Part shown: positions 10,433-20,189 of the stretch, piece by piece
Layout: each line of letters opens with the position of its first letter
Position numbering within the stretch: the first letter of the stretch is position 1
Origin: an uncultured Sphingomonadaceae bacterium
GTDB taxonomy: Bacteria > Pseudomonadota > Alphaproteobacteria > Sphingomonadales > Sphingomonadaceae
Direction of reading: 5' to 3'
Assembly: GCA_937995515.1 (NCBI GenBank)
Contig: CALKJZ010000025.1
Span: 1-64,000, forward strand
Length of the DNA stretch: 64,000 nt
Program-made: the position numbers and the translations under genes
Notes under the pieces: model-generated
The model's database searches: none
What the model was told of the DNA's origin: nothing
What the model saw: the letters and a program-made list of their open reading frames with translations, nothing else

Positions 10433-11770
10433 ATGGTCGTCACCCGTTTCGCGCCCTCGCCCACCGGCCTTCTTCATGTCGGCAATGTGCGAACGGCACT
10501 CCTCAACTGGCTTTTTGCCCGCAAGCACGGCGGGCGCTTCCTGCTGCGGCTCGACGATACCGACACCGCGCGCTCCACCGAGGCCTTTGCCGAGGCCATC
10601 CGCGCCGATCTCGCCTGGCTTGGCATGGCGCCCGATGCGGAGGTCCGCCAGTCTGACCGGCTGGCGCGCTACGAGGCGGCGCTCGAGCGGCTCGCGGCCG
10701 CCGGGCACGCCTATCGGGCCTATGAGACCCCGGAGGAGCTGGACCTCCGGCGCAAGGTCCAGCTCGCGCGCGGCCTGCCGCCGGTCTACGACCGCGCAGC
10801 GCTCCGGCTGACCGAGGAGGACCACGCGCGCCACGCCGCCGAAGGGCGCCGGCCGCACTGGCGCTTCCGGCTTTCGCCCGACCTGCCGCACGCGTGGGAC
10901 GATCTGGTGCGCGGCCCGTCTCACATCGATCCGGCCTCGCTCTCCGATCCGGTCATCCGTCGCGCCGACGGCTCCTGGCTCTACATGCTGCCCTCCGTCG
11001 TCGACGATATCGACATGGGCATCAGCCATGTGATCCGCGGCGAGGACCATGTGACCAACACCGGCATCCAGCTGCAGATGTTCGCAGCGCTGGGCGCCCG
11101 GCCTCCGGCGTTCGGCCATGCGGCGCTGCTCGCCGGTGCCGACGGCGCCCTTTCCAAGCGGCTCGGCTCGCTGGGCGTGGCCGATCTGCGCGCGCGGGGG
11201 ATCGAGCCGCTGGCCGTCAGGGCGCTGCTGGCGCGGCTGGGCACGTCGCTGCCCGTCGAGCCGGTGACCTCGGACGCCCCGCTCATCGAGCGCTTCGAGC
11301 TCGCCCATCTCGGCCGCGCAACGGCGCGGTTCGACGAGGCCGAGCTTGCCGCGCTCAACGCGAAGATCCTGCACCAGCTGCCCCATGCAGCCGTCGCGGA
11401 CCGGCTGACGCTGAGCGAGGCCGAGTGGCTGGCTGTCAGGGCCAATGTCGCAACGATTGCCGAGGCGGAAGCCTGGAAGGCGGTGTTTGCCGGCGAGGTG
11501 GGCGGCGCCCCCGATCCGGCCGACGCCGCCTTTCTCGAACGGGCGGCGCGGATCCTCGAGGGGCTCGAGATGGGGCCCGGGACGTGGGGCGAACTCACGG
11601 CATCTCTCAGCGCCGAGACCGGCCGCAGGGGCCGCGCGCTGTTCATGCCGCTGCGCCTCGCGCTCACCGGGCGCGACCACGGGCCCGACATGGCCGTGCT
11701 GCTGCCGCTGATCGGCCGCGAACGCGCGCTCGCCCGCCTGCGCGCTCAGGCCGCAAACCGGAGCGGATAG
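10433..11770 (+). CDS. gltX: glutamate--tRNA ligase
   Basis: [44 protein letters not shown] (HIGH region), GALSKRLGS (KMSKS-like). Confidence 0.95.
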   Translation: MVVTRFAPSPTGLLHVGNVRTALLNWLFARKHGGRFLLRLDDTDTARSTEAFAEAIRADLAWLGMAPDAEVRQSDRLARYEAALERLAAAGHAYRAYETPEELDLRRKVQLARGLPPVYDRAALRLTEEDHARHAAEGRRPHWRFRLSPDLPHAWDDLVRGPSHIDPASLSDPVIRRADGSWLYMLPSVVDDIDMGISHVIRGEDHVTNTGIQLQMFAALGARPPAFGHAALLAGADGALSKRLGSLGVADLRARGIEPLAVRALLARLGTSLPVEPVTSDAPLIERFELAHLGRATARFDEAELAALNAKILHQLPHAAVADRLTLSEAEWLAVRANVATIAEAEAWKAVFAGEVGGAPDPADAAFLERAARILEGLEMGPGTWGELTASLSAETGRRGRALFMPLRLALTGRDHGPDMAVLLPLIGRERALARLRAQAANRSG

Positions 11771-13104
11771 CTGCGGAAGAAGGGCGTGCCGCCGCCCTCG
11801 GGCGGCCCGGCCTCGGCCAGCCCTTCGCACGCGATGAGCGGGGCGAGCATGGCCGGAAGCAGGGCGCGGTTGACCGCATCGCCCCAGCAGCGGTGCAGCC
11901 CCTCGCCCCACAGGCGGTAGGCCTCCCACGGCCGGTCGGTGCGGAACCGCTCCGGCTCGGGCACGGCTGCCCCGTCGTGCATGGCCGACAGCAGCACCGC
12001 CAGCACCATCCGCCCCGCCGGCACCTCCTCGGTGCCAAGCCGGGTCGGGCGCGGTGTGCGGCGGTAGAGGAACGGCGTCATCGGGTTGAACCGCAGCGCT
12101 TCCCACAGGAAGGGGGCAAGGGCCGCCTCGTCGCCGGCCTGTGCGGCCGCCCGGGCGGCGGCCAGCTGGCCCGGCCAGCGCAGCAGCTCCTGCACCGCAA
12201 GGCAGGCGGCCTTGGAAAGGGTGGGAATGGCGCCGATGACGAGGCCGAGGAGGCTGGCGACGAGGCTGTCGGGGTCGGGCGCGGCCCCGGCGCCCTGCCC
12301 GCGGGCCATGGCGCGGCCGATGAGCGTCTCGGGGCCCGCGCCGGCCATGCTGGCGCGGATGGCCGCGCGGGTGCGCTCGGCGGCGGCAAGCGCCCCGGCC
12401 TCCACCCGCGGATCGGCGCCAAGGTCGGAGAAGAGATAGAAGAAGAGGATCGTCGAATCGGCGATCAGCTGCGCGGGCGTAGCGCTGATCCCGAACCACT
12501 CGCATGCCATCCGGGCGGGGATGCGCGCGCTGAGCGCAGGCACGAGGTCGATCCGGGCAGCACCGCCTTCCGCTTCCCGTTCCGCCCCGGCTTCGGCCCG
12601 GGCGCGGTCGACGGCGGCCAGGGCTTCTGCCCGCGCCATGGCCGTCACCCGCCCGAGATCCTGCGGGTCCACGAGCGAATCGACGGCCGCGCGCCCGCGC
12701 CGATATTCGGGCCCATCCTGCAGCCCGAGAAAGAAGTCGCATCCGCCGGTCAGCGCGCGCATGCGCGGGCCGTAGACCACTTCGAACTCCGCCTCGCGGG
12801 CTAGCACCTCGGCCACATCATCGGCGCGGGTGACGATGAGCGTGCCGTCAGCCGGGTAGCAGCGCACGAGGTTCTGCCGGAGCGTGAGCCGCGGGCGGAC
12901 AAGGCGCAGCACGGCTGCGGCATCGCGCAGCGTGCGGCTGTTGCCGATGACCGCGCGCAGGGCCGCCTCGCGCACCCCCTCGCTGGCGGCAAGGCCGCGC
13001 AGCACGCCGGCAAGGCCGGCGATGGCCGGGCCCAGCCGGTCGACTCCCGGCGGCGGCTGCCGCGCGGCGATCGGCCGGATGGGCGGGTCCTCGGGCATCG
13101 CCAT
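11746..13104 (-). CDS. cytochrome P450, atypical
   Basis: EALR (ExxR) helix [11 protein letters not shown] matches F-x2-G-x-H-x-C-x-G with W for F; I-helix GAIPT lacks the acidic residue. Confidence 0.88.
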   Translation of the reverse strand: MAMPEDPPIRPIAARQPPPGVDRLGPAIAGLAGVLRGLAASEGVREAALRAVIGNSRTLRDAAAVLRLVRPRLTLRQNLVRCYPADGTLIVTRADDVAEVLAREAEFEVVYGPRMRALTGGCDFFLGLQDGPEYRRGRAAVDSLVDPQDLGRVTAMARAEALAAVDRARAEAGAEREAEGGAARIDLVPALSARIPARMACEWFGISATPAQLIADSTILFFYLFSDLGADPRVEAGALAAAERTRAAIRASMAGAGPETLIGRAMARGQGAGAAPDPDSLVASLLGLVIGAIPTLSKAACLAVQELLRWPGQLAAARAAAQAGDEAALAPFLWEALRFNPMTPFLYRRTPRPTRLGTEEVPAGRMVLAVLLSAMHDGAAVPEPERFRTDRPWEAYRLWGEGLHRCWGDAVNRALLPAMLAPLIACEGLAEAGPPEGGGTPFFRSYPLRFAA

Positions 13105-13108
13105 CTCC

Positions 13109-14743
13109 TCAGGTCGGGTCCACCATGCCGTCGGCGATCATGCGCAGCGCCGTCATCGAGGGCTGGAAGAAATAGTCGCCGCCGCGCGTTGCAACGAACT
13201 GCGGCAGGCCCCCGGCGAGAAAGGGGGGGTTCGTGCGGTCCGCCGCGGAAACCACGAACCGGTCGCCCTTCCGATGCGCGCCGACAATCGGGCAGCTGTC
13301 GTTGCCGGCATCGAAGTCGAGCCCGTAGTTCAGCCACTGCTGCTGCACGAACTCGAACTGGCGGAACAGGTCGGCGCAATAGGCGAGGAGCACGATGCCA
13401 TGTTCGCCGGCCGGATCGTCGCGCCGGCCATAGGGCAGGCCCCGCCGCAGGATCCGGCGCCGGTCGTTCAAGACCGAGCCCATGCGCGCCCCGGGCCTTG
13501 CGCTGCGGAACCAGGGGTCGAGCATGTCGCGCGTGTTCGCGCGGCGGATGTGCGCCGTCACCGGGCAGTGCCGTCCGTCCGGGTCGCCGGCGAAGGTGAA
13601 GACGGCAAGGAAGCGCCGCTGTTCCTCCGGCTGCATCTGCGCCATGCGCCGGCGGGCCTCCTGCCAGCGCTCCCAGTCCGGGGCATGCACAAGCGGGATG
13701 CCGTCGCGCCAGCGCCCGGCCATGCGCGCCATCAGCGTCTCGCGCGCGATCGCGGGGCTTGGAAGCGACCAGAGCCGGGCGAGCTCTTCCGCGCGCGCGG
13801 CAATCCAGCTGTCCCAGGCCGCAATGTCCTGGTGCAGCTTGCGCAGCGCGAAGAAGGTGCCGTTGCGGCTGAAATCGAGCGGCAGGCCCATGGTGGCCAC
13901 CTCCTGCCCCTCGTCGGGCCAGCCGAGGATGAACTCGCCGGTCCGCAGCGGCCGCCACCGGCCCTGCCCGTCGACGGCGCCCTGGCCCTCGGCGCGCAGG
14001 CGCGTGGTCGCCTCGTCGTACTGGCCCTCGAACACGGGGTTGGAAATACCGTCGCGGAAGCCGAAGTGCTCGGTCGGCACGAAGCGGTGCGTGCCGTCCG
14101 GGGCGGTTTCCGAAAGCGCGGCCATGTCCTGCCAGCGCGGGTTTGCCCCGCGATGGCCCTCGAGGAGACGCACCCGGCCTTCGGTTGCAAGGGCGAGCGC
14201 GATCACCTCGTCGGTCAGCCGCCCGAGATCCGGGTGGGGGCCGCCATCCGCTGCCGCGGCCGCATGCAGCAGCACGAGAATGTGGACGCGGCGCGGCGCA
14301 TCGCGTGCCACGCGCCACACCGGGTCCCAGCCCTCGTGCCCGTCTGCCGGGTCTGGAAGCATCCGGTTGCGGCCGATGTCGTCGCCAAGCACCGGCGCGC
14401 GCGCGGCCATGCCGTCGATGAACGGATCGGGCATGGAGCGAAGCGTGCGGGTGGGCACGTCGAGCGCCAAAAGCCCCCAGAAGGTGAAGGCGATGTTGAG
14501 CGTCACCACCGGCCGGCGGACCTGGTGCGGAGCCGGCGCCGCGCCCGGTGGCGCCCAGGGGTTCGCGGCAGTCACCTTCGGCAGGAGCCGGGCGAGAAAC
14601 GCCCGCCCGGCCTCGGAGTCGCGCACAGTGGGGCCCACCTCGAAGAGGAGGATCCGGCCGAAGGGAAAGCCGCGCGGCGAATAGGCGTCGAGGATCCCGC
14701 CCTGCAGGTCGCCGCGCTCGAGCTGGACCGGGGCCGAGGTCAT
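13109..14743 (-). CDS. Dyp-type heme peroxidase
   Basis: GFRDGISNPVFEGQ (GxxDG), CPVTAHIRRANTRDM (proximal His region), RRILRRGLPYG, PIVGAHRKGDRFVV. Confidence 0.9.
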   Translation of the reverse strand: MTSAPVQLERGDLQGGILDAYSPRGFPFGRILLFEVGPTVRDSEAGRAFLARLLPKVTAANPWAPPGAAPAPHQVRRPVVTLNIAFTFWGLLALDVPTRTLRSMPDPFIDGMAARAPVLGDDIGRNRMLPDPADGHEGWDPVWRVARDAPRRVHILVLLHAAAAADGGPHPDLGRLTDEVIALALATEGRVRLLEGHRGANPRWQDMAALSETAPDGTHRFVPTEHFGFRDGISNPVFEGQYDEATTRLRAEGQGAVDGQGRWRPLRTGEFILGWPDEGQEVATMGLPLDFSRNGTFFALRKLHQDIAAWDSWIAARAEELARLWSLPSPAIARETLMARMAGRWRDGIPLVHAPDWERWQEARRRMAQMQPEEQRRFLAVFTFAGDPDGRHCPVTAHIRRANTRDMLDPWFRSARPGARMGSVLNDRRRILRRGLPYGRRDDPAGEHGIVLLAYCADLFRQFEFVQQQWLNYGLDFDAGNDSCPIVGAHRKGDRFVVSAADRTNPPFLAGGLPQFVATRGGDYFFQPSMTALRMIADGMVDPT

Positions 14744-15732
14744 CCGCCTTCGCCGGGCGGGCTGAGCAGCGGTGCGGCGAGCGTGCCTCCGTCGGAGCGG
14801 ATCACACCGGGCTGCTGGCTTGCCGCCGGATCGGTGTCGGCGGGCCTCGTCTCGCCGAGGAAGGCGGCAAAAGCCGCATGGAGCGCCTCCGGCGGGTCGA
14901 GCTGGTGGGCCTCGACAAAGGCGGCGAACCGCTGCTGCACGAACAGGGCCTTCAGCACCGAGGGCAGGTCGCTCTCCGGAAAGGGCGGGAAGGGCCTCGC
15001 ACCCGCACGCGACAGCTCCCCGAGACCGAGCCAGAGGACGAGCAAGGCGGCCGCAAGGCCGATCGCGAGCCACGCCAGCAGGCCGGCCACGCCGGCGAGC
15101 AGGCCCGCGGCCACCACGGCAGCCGCTGCCGCGGCCGGACGTGCCGCAAGCCGGGCAAGGCCCGGCCCGCCAAGCGGCGGCTCGCCATCATAGTAGCCGT
15201 TGAAGCTCATGGTCGTCTCGATCTGGCCGCGGGCCAGGTAGCGCGCGAAGCTGTGGCCGTCGATGACCGCCTCGAACCCCTCGCAGGCCGAAAAAATGGC
15301 GCGCATCTCCTCTCCGGCCACGGCCCAGAGGTGCTCGGCCCAGGATGCAAGCCCGCCATCGGGCGCATCCGTCCGGTCGATGTCGGCCGCAAGCAGGAGC
15401 CACGGGCGCGAGAGCACGTCATAGGGGGGCTGGGACTTGAGCGGCCGGCGCAGCACGATGTTGAGGATCGGATCAACCGGCATCCGCCCGCCCCACATCG
15501 GCTGGTCGATGACCACAAGCCGCGCAAAATGGGTCCGCCGGCAGCGCGCGAACGGGCTCATGAAACCCGCGGCGTCGGTTTCGGGATTCTGGCGGGCGGT
15601 GGGCAGGAGCGCGAGCTCCTCGCGCAGGTGGTGCGACCAGGGGCGCAGGGGCTCGCCCTCCCGGGCCCTGAGGCCGGTGCGCACCGGATAGAGGCCGGTC
15701 AGGAACAGGTGGCCGCCGTCGAGCGTCGGCAT
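14740..15732 (-). CDS. unknown protein with central hydrophobic segment, in DyP/P450 operon
   Basis: ORF start MPTLDGGHLFLTGLYPVRTG; ATGA overlaps with both neighbours; hydrophobic AAAAAVVAAGLLAGVAGLLAWLAIGLAAALLVLWLGLG. Confidence 0.8.
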   Translation of the reverse strand: MPTLDGGHLFLTGLYPVRTGLRAREGEPLRPWSHHLREELALLPTARQNPETDAAGFMSPFARCRRTHFARLVVIDQPMWGGRMPVDPILNIVLRRPLKSQPPYDVLSRPWLLLAADIDRTDAPDGGLASWAEHLWAVAGEEMRAIFSACEGFEAVIDGHSFARYLARGQIETTMSFNGYYDGEPPLGGPGLARLAARPAAAAAAVVAAGLLAGVAGLLAWLAIGLAAALLVLWLGLGELSRAGARPFPPFPESDLPSVLKALFVQQRFAAFVEAHQLDPPEALHAAFAAFLGETRPADTDPAASQQPGVIRSDGGTLAAPLLSPPGEGG

Positions 15733-16397
15733 CAGGCAGCGCCGGTGGCCCGCGCGCCCCAGCGCGCACGCACGCGCTCGATCCGGTTCCGGTCGGCCCT
15801 GCGGGTGTCGTTGGAGGCAACGGGGGCAAAGCCGGGCGTGCCGAGATCGTTGTGCACCAGCGCAAGCTCCTGCACCCAGGCCTTTCGGAAGGCCGCCGGC
15901 CCCTTCGCATGCGCCTCTGCCAGCCGCAGCACCGCACGCCGGACTCGGAGGGCCGACTTGATGTCGCGCTGGGCGGCTCCGGGAGTGGCATTGTAATAAT
16001 AATCCGTATCGATCTGGTTGGCGCGAATGTAGGCCTTGAAGGGCGAGATCGGGATCGACTTGGGATACTTGGTGGAAGCCCACCAGAAACTGTCGAGCCC
16101 TGAGGGTATTCCATCCGCAAAGGCGTCGATATACTGGTCCCACGTGCCGTTGAAGTTCGAGCAGAACAGCATGTAATCATTGGCGAGCTGCTCCGGGGGC
16201 TGGCCGAAATCCGGCCAGCTGCCGCGGCGGATGACCGCCCAGCGCGCGAAGTGGATGATGGAGAGGCCAAGCAGCCCGGCAAGGCGCTGCGGGAAGGCGC
16301 GTGCCGCGTGGAACAGGAGCACATTCACCCGGGTGCGCCATGGGCGCATCGGGGTCAACACATTCATCGCATAGGCCTTGCCGGCCACGTTCGACAT
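15732..16397 (-). CDS. unknown protein, first gene of DyP/P450 operon
   Basis: MSNVAGKAYAMNVLTPMRPWRTRVNVLLF...; stop overlaps the start of the next gene. Confidence 0.8.
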   Translation of the reverse strand: MSNVAGKAYAMNVLTPMRPWRTRVNVLLFHAARAFPQRLAGLLGLSIIHFARWAVIRRGSWPDFGQPPEQLANDYMLFCSNFNGTWDQYIDAFADGIPSGLDSFWWASTKYPKSIPISPFKAYIRANQIDTDYYYNATPGAAQRDIKSALRVRRAVLRLAEAHAKGPAAFRKAWVQELALVHNDLGTPGFAPVASNDTRRADRNRIERVRARWGARATGAA

Positions 16398-16484
16398 GGT
16401 GCTCTCCCCCTGCGCGCACAGTGGCCTCCGGATCGGCTGCGGTCAATCTCGCGCGCGGCAGGGCTTTCGGCTAACTCGGCCCGG

Positions 16485-17261
16485 ATGGTGATTGATGCTG
16501 CCCTTGCTGCGCTCCTTCCGCTCGGGCTCCTGCTCGCTGCGCTGCTCGGGCTCGCGGTGGGCAGCCTCATCGCCACGCTTGCGCTGCGCTGGCCGCGGGG
16601 GGAGACGCTTGCCGGCCGCTCCCGCTGCGACAGCTGCGGCGCGAAGCTCGCCGCACGCGATCTGGTGCCGCTTCTCTCCTTCGCGCTGCTGCGCGGCCGG
16701 TGCCGGGCCTGTGGTGCGCGGATCGACTGGCGCCAGCCGGCCATCGAGGCGGCAGCGGCCCTTCTTGCGATGATGGCCTGGGCGGCGGCACCCGGGCCCG
16801 CGGGCGTGGCGGGCGCGCTGTTCGGCTGGATGCTACTTGCGATGGCGGTGCTCGATGCCGAGCATTTCTGGCTGCCCGACCGGCTGACCCTCCCGTTTCT
16901 CGCGCTGGGGCTCGCCCTCGGCCTCGGCGACCTGCCCGAGCGCCTGCTGGGTGCGGGCCTGGGCGTCGGCCTGATGCTGCTGCTGCGCGCAGGCTTCCAG
17001 CAGCTTTTCCACCGCGAGGGGCTGGGCCTTGGCGACGTGAAGCTGATGGGCGGGCTTGGGGCATGGTTGAGCTGGAGCAGCCTGCCGCCGTTATGGCTGC
17101 TTGCCTCTCTTGTCGGTCTTGGAGCCGCCATGTTCCGTGTTGTCCATGCCCGGCGCACGGGCGGGCCGGTGGCAGCCGCACCAGAGCCCATCCCGTTCGG
17201 CGCCTGCCTTGCCGTTGCCGCCTTCCCGCTCTGGCTCCTGCAGTCGGCAGGGCGCTGGTGA
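16485..17261 (+). CDS. prepilin peptidase (A24 leader peptidase)
   Basis: GSLIATLALRWPRGE, CDSCGAKLAARDLVPLLS, CRACGARIDWRQPAIE, GLGLGDVKLMGGLGAWL. Confidence 0.92.
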   Translation: MVIDAALAALLPLGLLLAALLGLAVGSLIATLALRWPRGETLAGRSRCDSCGAKLAARDLVPLLSFALLRGRCRACGARIDWRQPAIEAAAALLAMMAWAAAPGPAGVAGALFGWMLLAMAVLDAEHFWLPDRLTLPFLALGLALGLGDLPERLLGAGLGVGLMLLLRAGFQQLFHREGLGLGDVKLMGGLGAWLSWSSLPPLWLLASLVGLGAAMFRVVHARRTGGPVAAAPEPIPFGACLAVAAFPLWLLQSAGRW

Positions 17262-17314
17262 GCAGGCGATGTGCCCGGCCGCGCCGCGCACCGCGCGGCC
17301 GCCCGATGGGCCCG

Positions 17315-17365
17315 CCCGATTCCGGCAGCCGCCCGATTCCGGCAGCCGTCCGATTCCGGCAGCCG
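17315..17365. repeat. 3 x 17-bp tandem repeat (cccgattccggcagccg)
   Basis: 17315-17331, 17332-17348, 17349-17365 (one mismatch in the third). Confidence 0.95.
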
Positions 17366-17466
17366 TTGCAACAAAAGTGCAACACTCCTCCATCAAAGGG
17401 CGCCGGTGAGCGCACCGGCCGCCAGGCCCTGCCGCAGGGGCGCGCCCTCCCGGCAGGCTTGACCGC

Positions 17467-17510
17467 GCGTGGCTTGCGATCGCGTGGCTTGCGATCGCGT
17501 GGCTTGAGAT
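17467..17510. repeat. 3 x 15-bp tandem repeat (gcgtggcttgcgatc) abutting the gspC start codon
   Basis: 17467-17481, 17482-17496, 17497-17510 (last copy diverges into the ATG); two GCGATCGC octamers. Confidence 0.93.
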
Positions 17511-18096
17511 GAGGACGATGCCCATCACCCTTTTCGGCCAGCGCCTGCATCTCGGCCACGCCATCCTCGCCCTGATGCTTGCGGCCGCGGCCGTTCTTGC
17601 AGCCCGCCTTGTCGTGCTGCTGCGCGCGCCGCTGCCGCCGCTGCCGCCGATTGTCGAGCCGGCGGTCGCCGACCGGGCGCTGCTCGCGCGCCGCGACCCA
17701 TTCTTTGCCCGGGAGGCCGCCGGCGAAGATCTGCCTGTCACTGCGCTGCCGCTGTCGCTGCACGGGGTGCGCACCGACGCTGCAACCGGCCGCGGCTCGG
17801 CCATTATCGGCCTTGCCGATGGACAGCAGGCGGTGTTTGTGGTCGGCGAGGCGGTCACCGAGGGGGTCGCCCTTGCGGCCATCGCCATCGACCATGTGGT
17901 GCTCGACCGGGGAGGAACCCGCGAGGCGCTGTGGCTTGCAGATGCAGGTGGACGGGCCGCCGGCGAGGCCTCGCCTCAGCCTCCGCCATTTCCTGCGGCT
18001 GGCCCGGACGTGGCAGCGCCGGCGCCGCCCCTGCCGGAGGCGCTCCAGCCCGGCGCCGACGTGCGGGCGGCGCCGGAGGAAGACCAGACACCATGA
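17509..18096 (+). CDS. gspC: type II secretion system protein C
   Basis: N-terminal TM and PLSLHGVRTDAATGRGSAIIGLADGQQAVFVVGEAV homology region; first of gsp operon. Confidence 0.85.
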   Translation: MRTMPITLFGQRLHLGHAILALMLAAAAVLAARLVVLLRAPLPPLPPIVEPAVADRALLARRDPFFAREAAGEDLPVTALPLSLHGVRTDAATGRGSAIIGLADGQQAVFVVGEAVTEGVALAAIAIDHVVLDRGGTREALWLADAGGRAAGEASPQPPPFPAAGPDVAAPAPPLPEALQPGADVRAAPEEDQTP

Positions 18097-20186
18097 CCGC
18101 TGCCCGGCCGCGTGCGGCCCGCCTCGCCGTCCTTTCCCGCCTCGCCCCTGCCTGTCTTGTGGGGCTTGCATCGCTCGCGCTGGCCGTGCCGCCTGCGGCT
18201 GCGCAGACGGTGGTGAACCTGCGCGATGCGGATATCCGCGCCTTCATCGACGATGTCGCGCGGGTGACAGGCGTGTCCTTCATCGTCGATCCGCGGGTCC
18301 AGGGCCGCGTCTCCGTCGTCTCCGACCGGCCGCTTTCGCGCCAGGGCTATTTCGAGCTGTTTCTCGCGACGCTGCGTGCCAATGGCTTCATCGCCGTGCC
18401 GGTGGGCTCGGGCCAGTACCGGATCCAGCCTGCCGAGGCGGGCGCGGGCCCGGCCGAACGCGGCGGCGCGCGCTTTGCCACCGCCATCATCCCGCTCACC
18501 AACATCGACGCGCAGTCGGCCATCGATTCCCTGCGCCCGCTTGCCTCGCGCAGCGCCAGCCTGGCTGCCAACCGCGCCGGCAATTCCATTGTCGTGACGG
18601 ATTTTGCCGACAACATCACCCGGATTCGCGAGGCGTTGCGGCAGATCGACCAGGATCGCGCGGCAACCCGCATCGTCCCCCTGCGCAACGCCGGGCCGAC
18701 CGAACTGTCGCGCGCGCTCACCCAGCTTCTTGCGCCGCGCCGCGGCGAGGCGGACTCGCGCGCGACCGCCGTGGTCGTGCCCGTCGAAGGCTCGAACGCG
18801 GTGATGATCCGCGGCGAGGCCGGGCAGGTGGCCCGCGCCGCCGCGCTCGCCGAGGAGCTGGACCGGCAGGCGGTCGGCGGCCTCGAGACAAGGGTCATCT
18901 ATCTCGACCATGCCGATGCCGCAGCCATCGTGCCGGTGCTGCAGACGCTTGTCGGCCAGGCGGTCACCCAGGGGCTGCCGCAGGGCCCGGGCGGCGGCGC
19001 GCCCGAACTGCGCCGGGCCGGGGCGCGCGCGCAGGAGGGCGGCCAGCCGGCCGCTCCGCCGCCGACCCCGGGGGCAGCCGACCTCGGGGTCGCGGCCGGC
19101 CAGCCGCGCCGGGCGGTGATCGCCCGCTACGAGGGCGCCAATGCGGTGGTGATTTCCGCCCCGCGCGAGCTCATGCGCGATCTCGGCGAGGTGGTCCGCC
19201 AGCTCGACCGACAGCGCCAGCAGATCCAGGTCGAGGCGATCATCGTCGAGATTTCCGATACCGCTGCGCGCCAGCTGGGCGTGCAGTTCCTCTTCTCGGG
19301 CACGAACCCCGGGTCCATCCCCTTCTTTGCCACCAATTATTCCAACGCGGTGCCCAACATCCTCGCGGTCGCCGGCGCGGTTGCCGCCCAGCGCGGCGTG
19401 ATCGAGGGGCCGCTTGCCAATGCCTTCGAGACGGCAGCCGCCAATGCCCTTCTCGGCCCCAACCGCCCGCTCGGCGGCACCGGCGGCTATGGCGGCGGCA
19501 TCGGCTCCAGCGCCGTCTTCGGCTTCGTGATCAACGCCGTGCAGAGCGATGCGGCCTCGAACATCCTCTCGACCCCGTCGGTCCTCACCCTCGACAACCA
19601 GCCGGCGCGGATCCTCGTGGGCCAGGAGATTCCGGTGACGACCGGCGAGGCGCTGGGCCAGAATCTCGAGAACAGCTTCCGCACCGTGCAGCGGCAGGAC
19701 GTGGGCATCCAGCTCGCGGTCAAGCCGCAGATCACCCAGGGCGGCAACATCCGCCTCGACATCAAGCAGACCGTCTCGTCGATCGCCAACATCGTCGACC
19801 GCGACTTCGTGCTCAACAAGCGCGAGATCGAGACCTCGGTCACGGTCGGCAACGGGGAGATTGTCGCCCTCGGCGGCCTGCTCGACGAGAACGAGCAGCG
19901 GCGGCTCGAAAAGGTGCCCGGGCTTGGCGACATCCCGGGCGTTGGCGAGCTGTTCCGCTCGCGCACCCGCCAGCGGCAGAAGACCAATCTCATGGTGTTC
20001 ATCCGGCCCAGCATCGTTGAGTCCCGCGAGCAGGCGGCCGAGCTGACGGCTGGCCGCTGGGATGGCATCCGCACCGAGCAGGAGGCGCGCGCCGGCTTTT
20101 CCGCGCTTGACGCGCTCGCCTACCAGTATCTGCGCGCCGCGCCGCCCGACCGGCCCCGCCCCTTCCCGCCGCCCGAGGCCCCCTGA
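18093..20186 (+). CDS. gspD: type II secretion system secretin GspD
   Basis: VNLRDADIRAFIDDVARVTGVSFIVDPRVQGRVSVVS (N domain), VEAIIVEISDTAARQLGVQF, STPSVLTLDNQPARILVGQEIPVTTGE. Confidence 0.96.
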   Translation: MTAARPRAARLAVLSRLAPACLVGLASLALAVPPAAAQTVVNLRDADIRAFIDDVARVTGVSFIVDPRVQGRVSVVSDRPLSRQGYFELFLATLRANGFIAVPVGSGQYRIQPAEAGAGPAERGGARFATAIIPLTNIDAQSAIDSLRPLASRSASLAANRAGNSIVVTDFADNITRIREALRQIDQDRAATRIVPLRNAGPTELSRALTQLLAPRRGEADSRATAVVVPVEGSNAVMIRGEAGQVARAAALAEELDRQAVGGLETRVIYLDHADAAAIVPVLQTLVGQAVTQGLPQGPGGGAPELRRAGARAQEGGQPAAPPPTPGAADLGVAAGQPRRAVIARYEGANAVVISAPRELMRDLGEVVRQLDRQRQQIQVEAIIVEISDTAARQLGVQFLFSGTNPGSIPFFATNYSNAVPNILAVAGAVAAQRGVIEGPLANAFETAAANALLGPNRPLGGTGGYGGGIGSSAVFGFVINAVQSDAASNILSTPSVLTLDNQPARILVGQEIPVTTGEALGQNLENSFRTVQRQDVGIQLAVKPQITQGGNIRLDIKQTVSSIANIVDRDFVLNKREIETSVTVGNGEIVALGGLLDENEQRRLEKVPGLGDIPGVGELFRSRTRQRQKTNLMVFIRPSIVESREQAAELTAGRWDGIRTEQEARAGFSALDALAYQYLRAAPPDRPRPFPPPEAP

Positions 20187-20189
20187 GCG

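Noticed and set aside
11746-11770. 25-bp overlap of convergent gltX and P450 3' ends
   Set aside because: Convergent overlaps also occur at 5049-5061 and 26897-26913 here; looks like compact packing rather than a specific mechanism.
9032-12742. 1236-aa minus-strand ORF antisense to rlmN/gltX
   Set aside because: High-GC spurious ORF; low-complexity Arg/Gly/Ala composition, no family features, and antisense to two clear housekeeping genes.
17315-17365. Possible CRISPR-like array
   Set aside because: Units are contiguous 17-mers with no spacers; simple tandem duplication.
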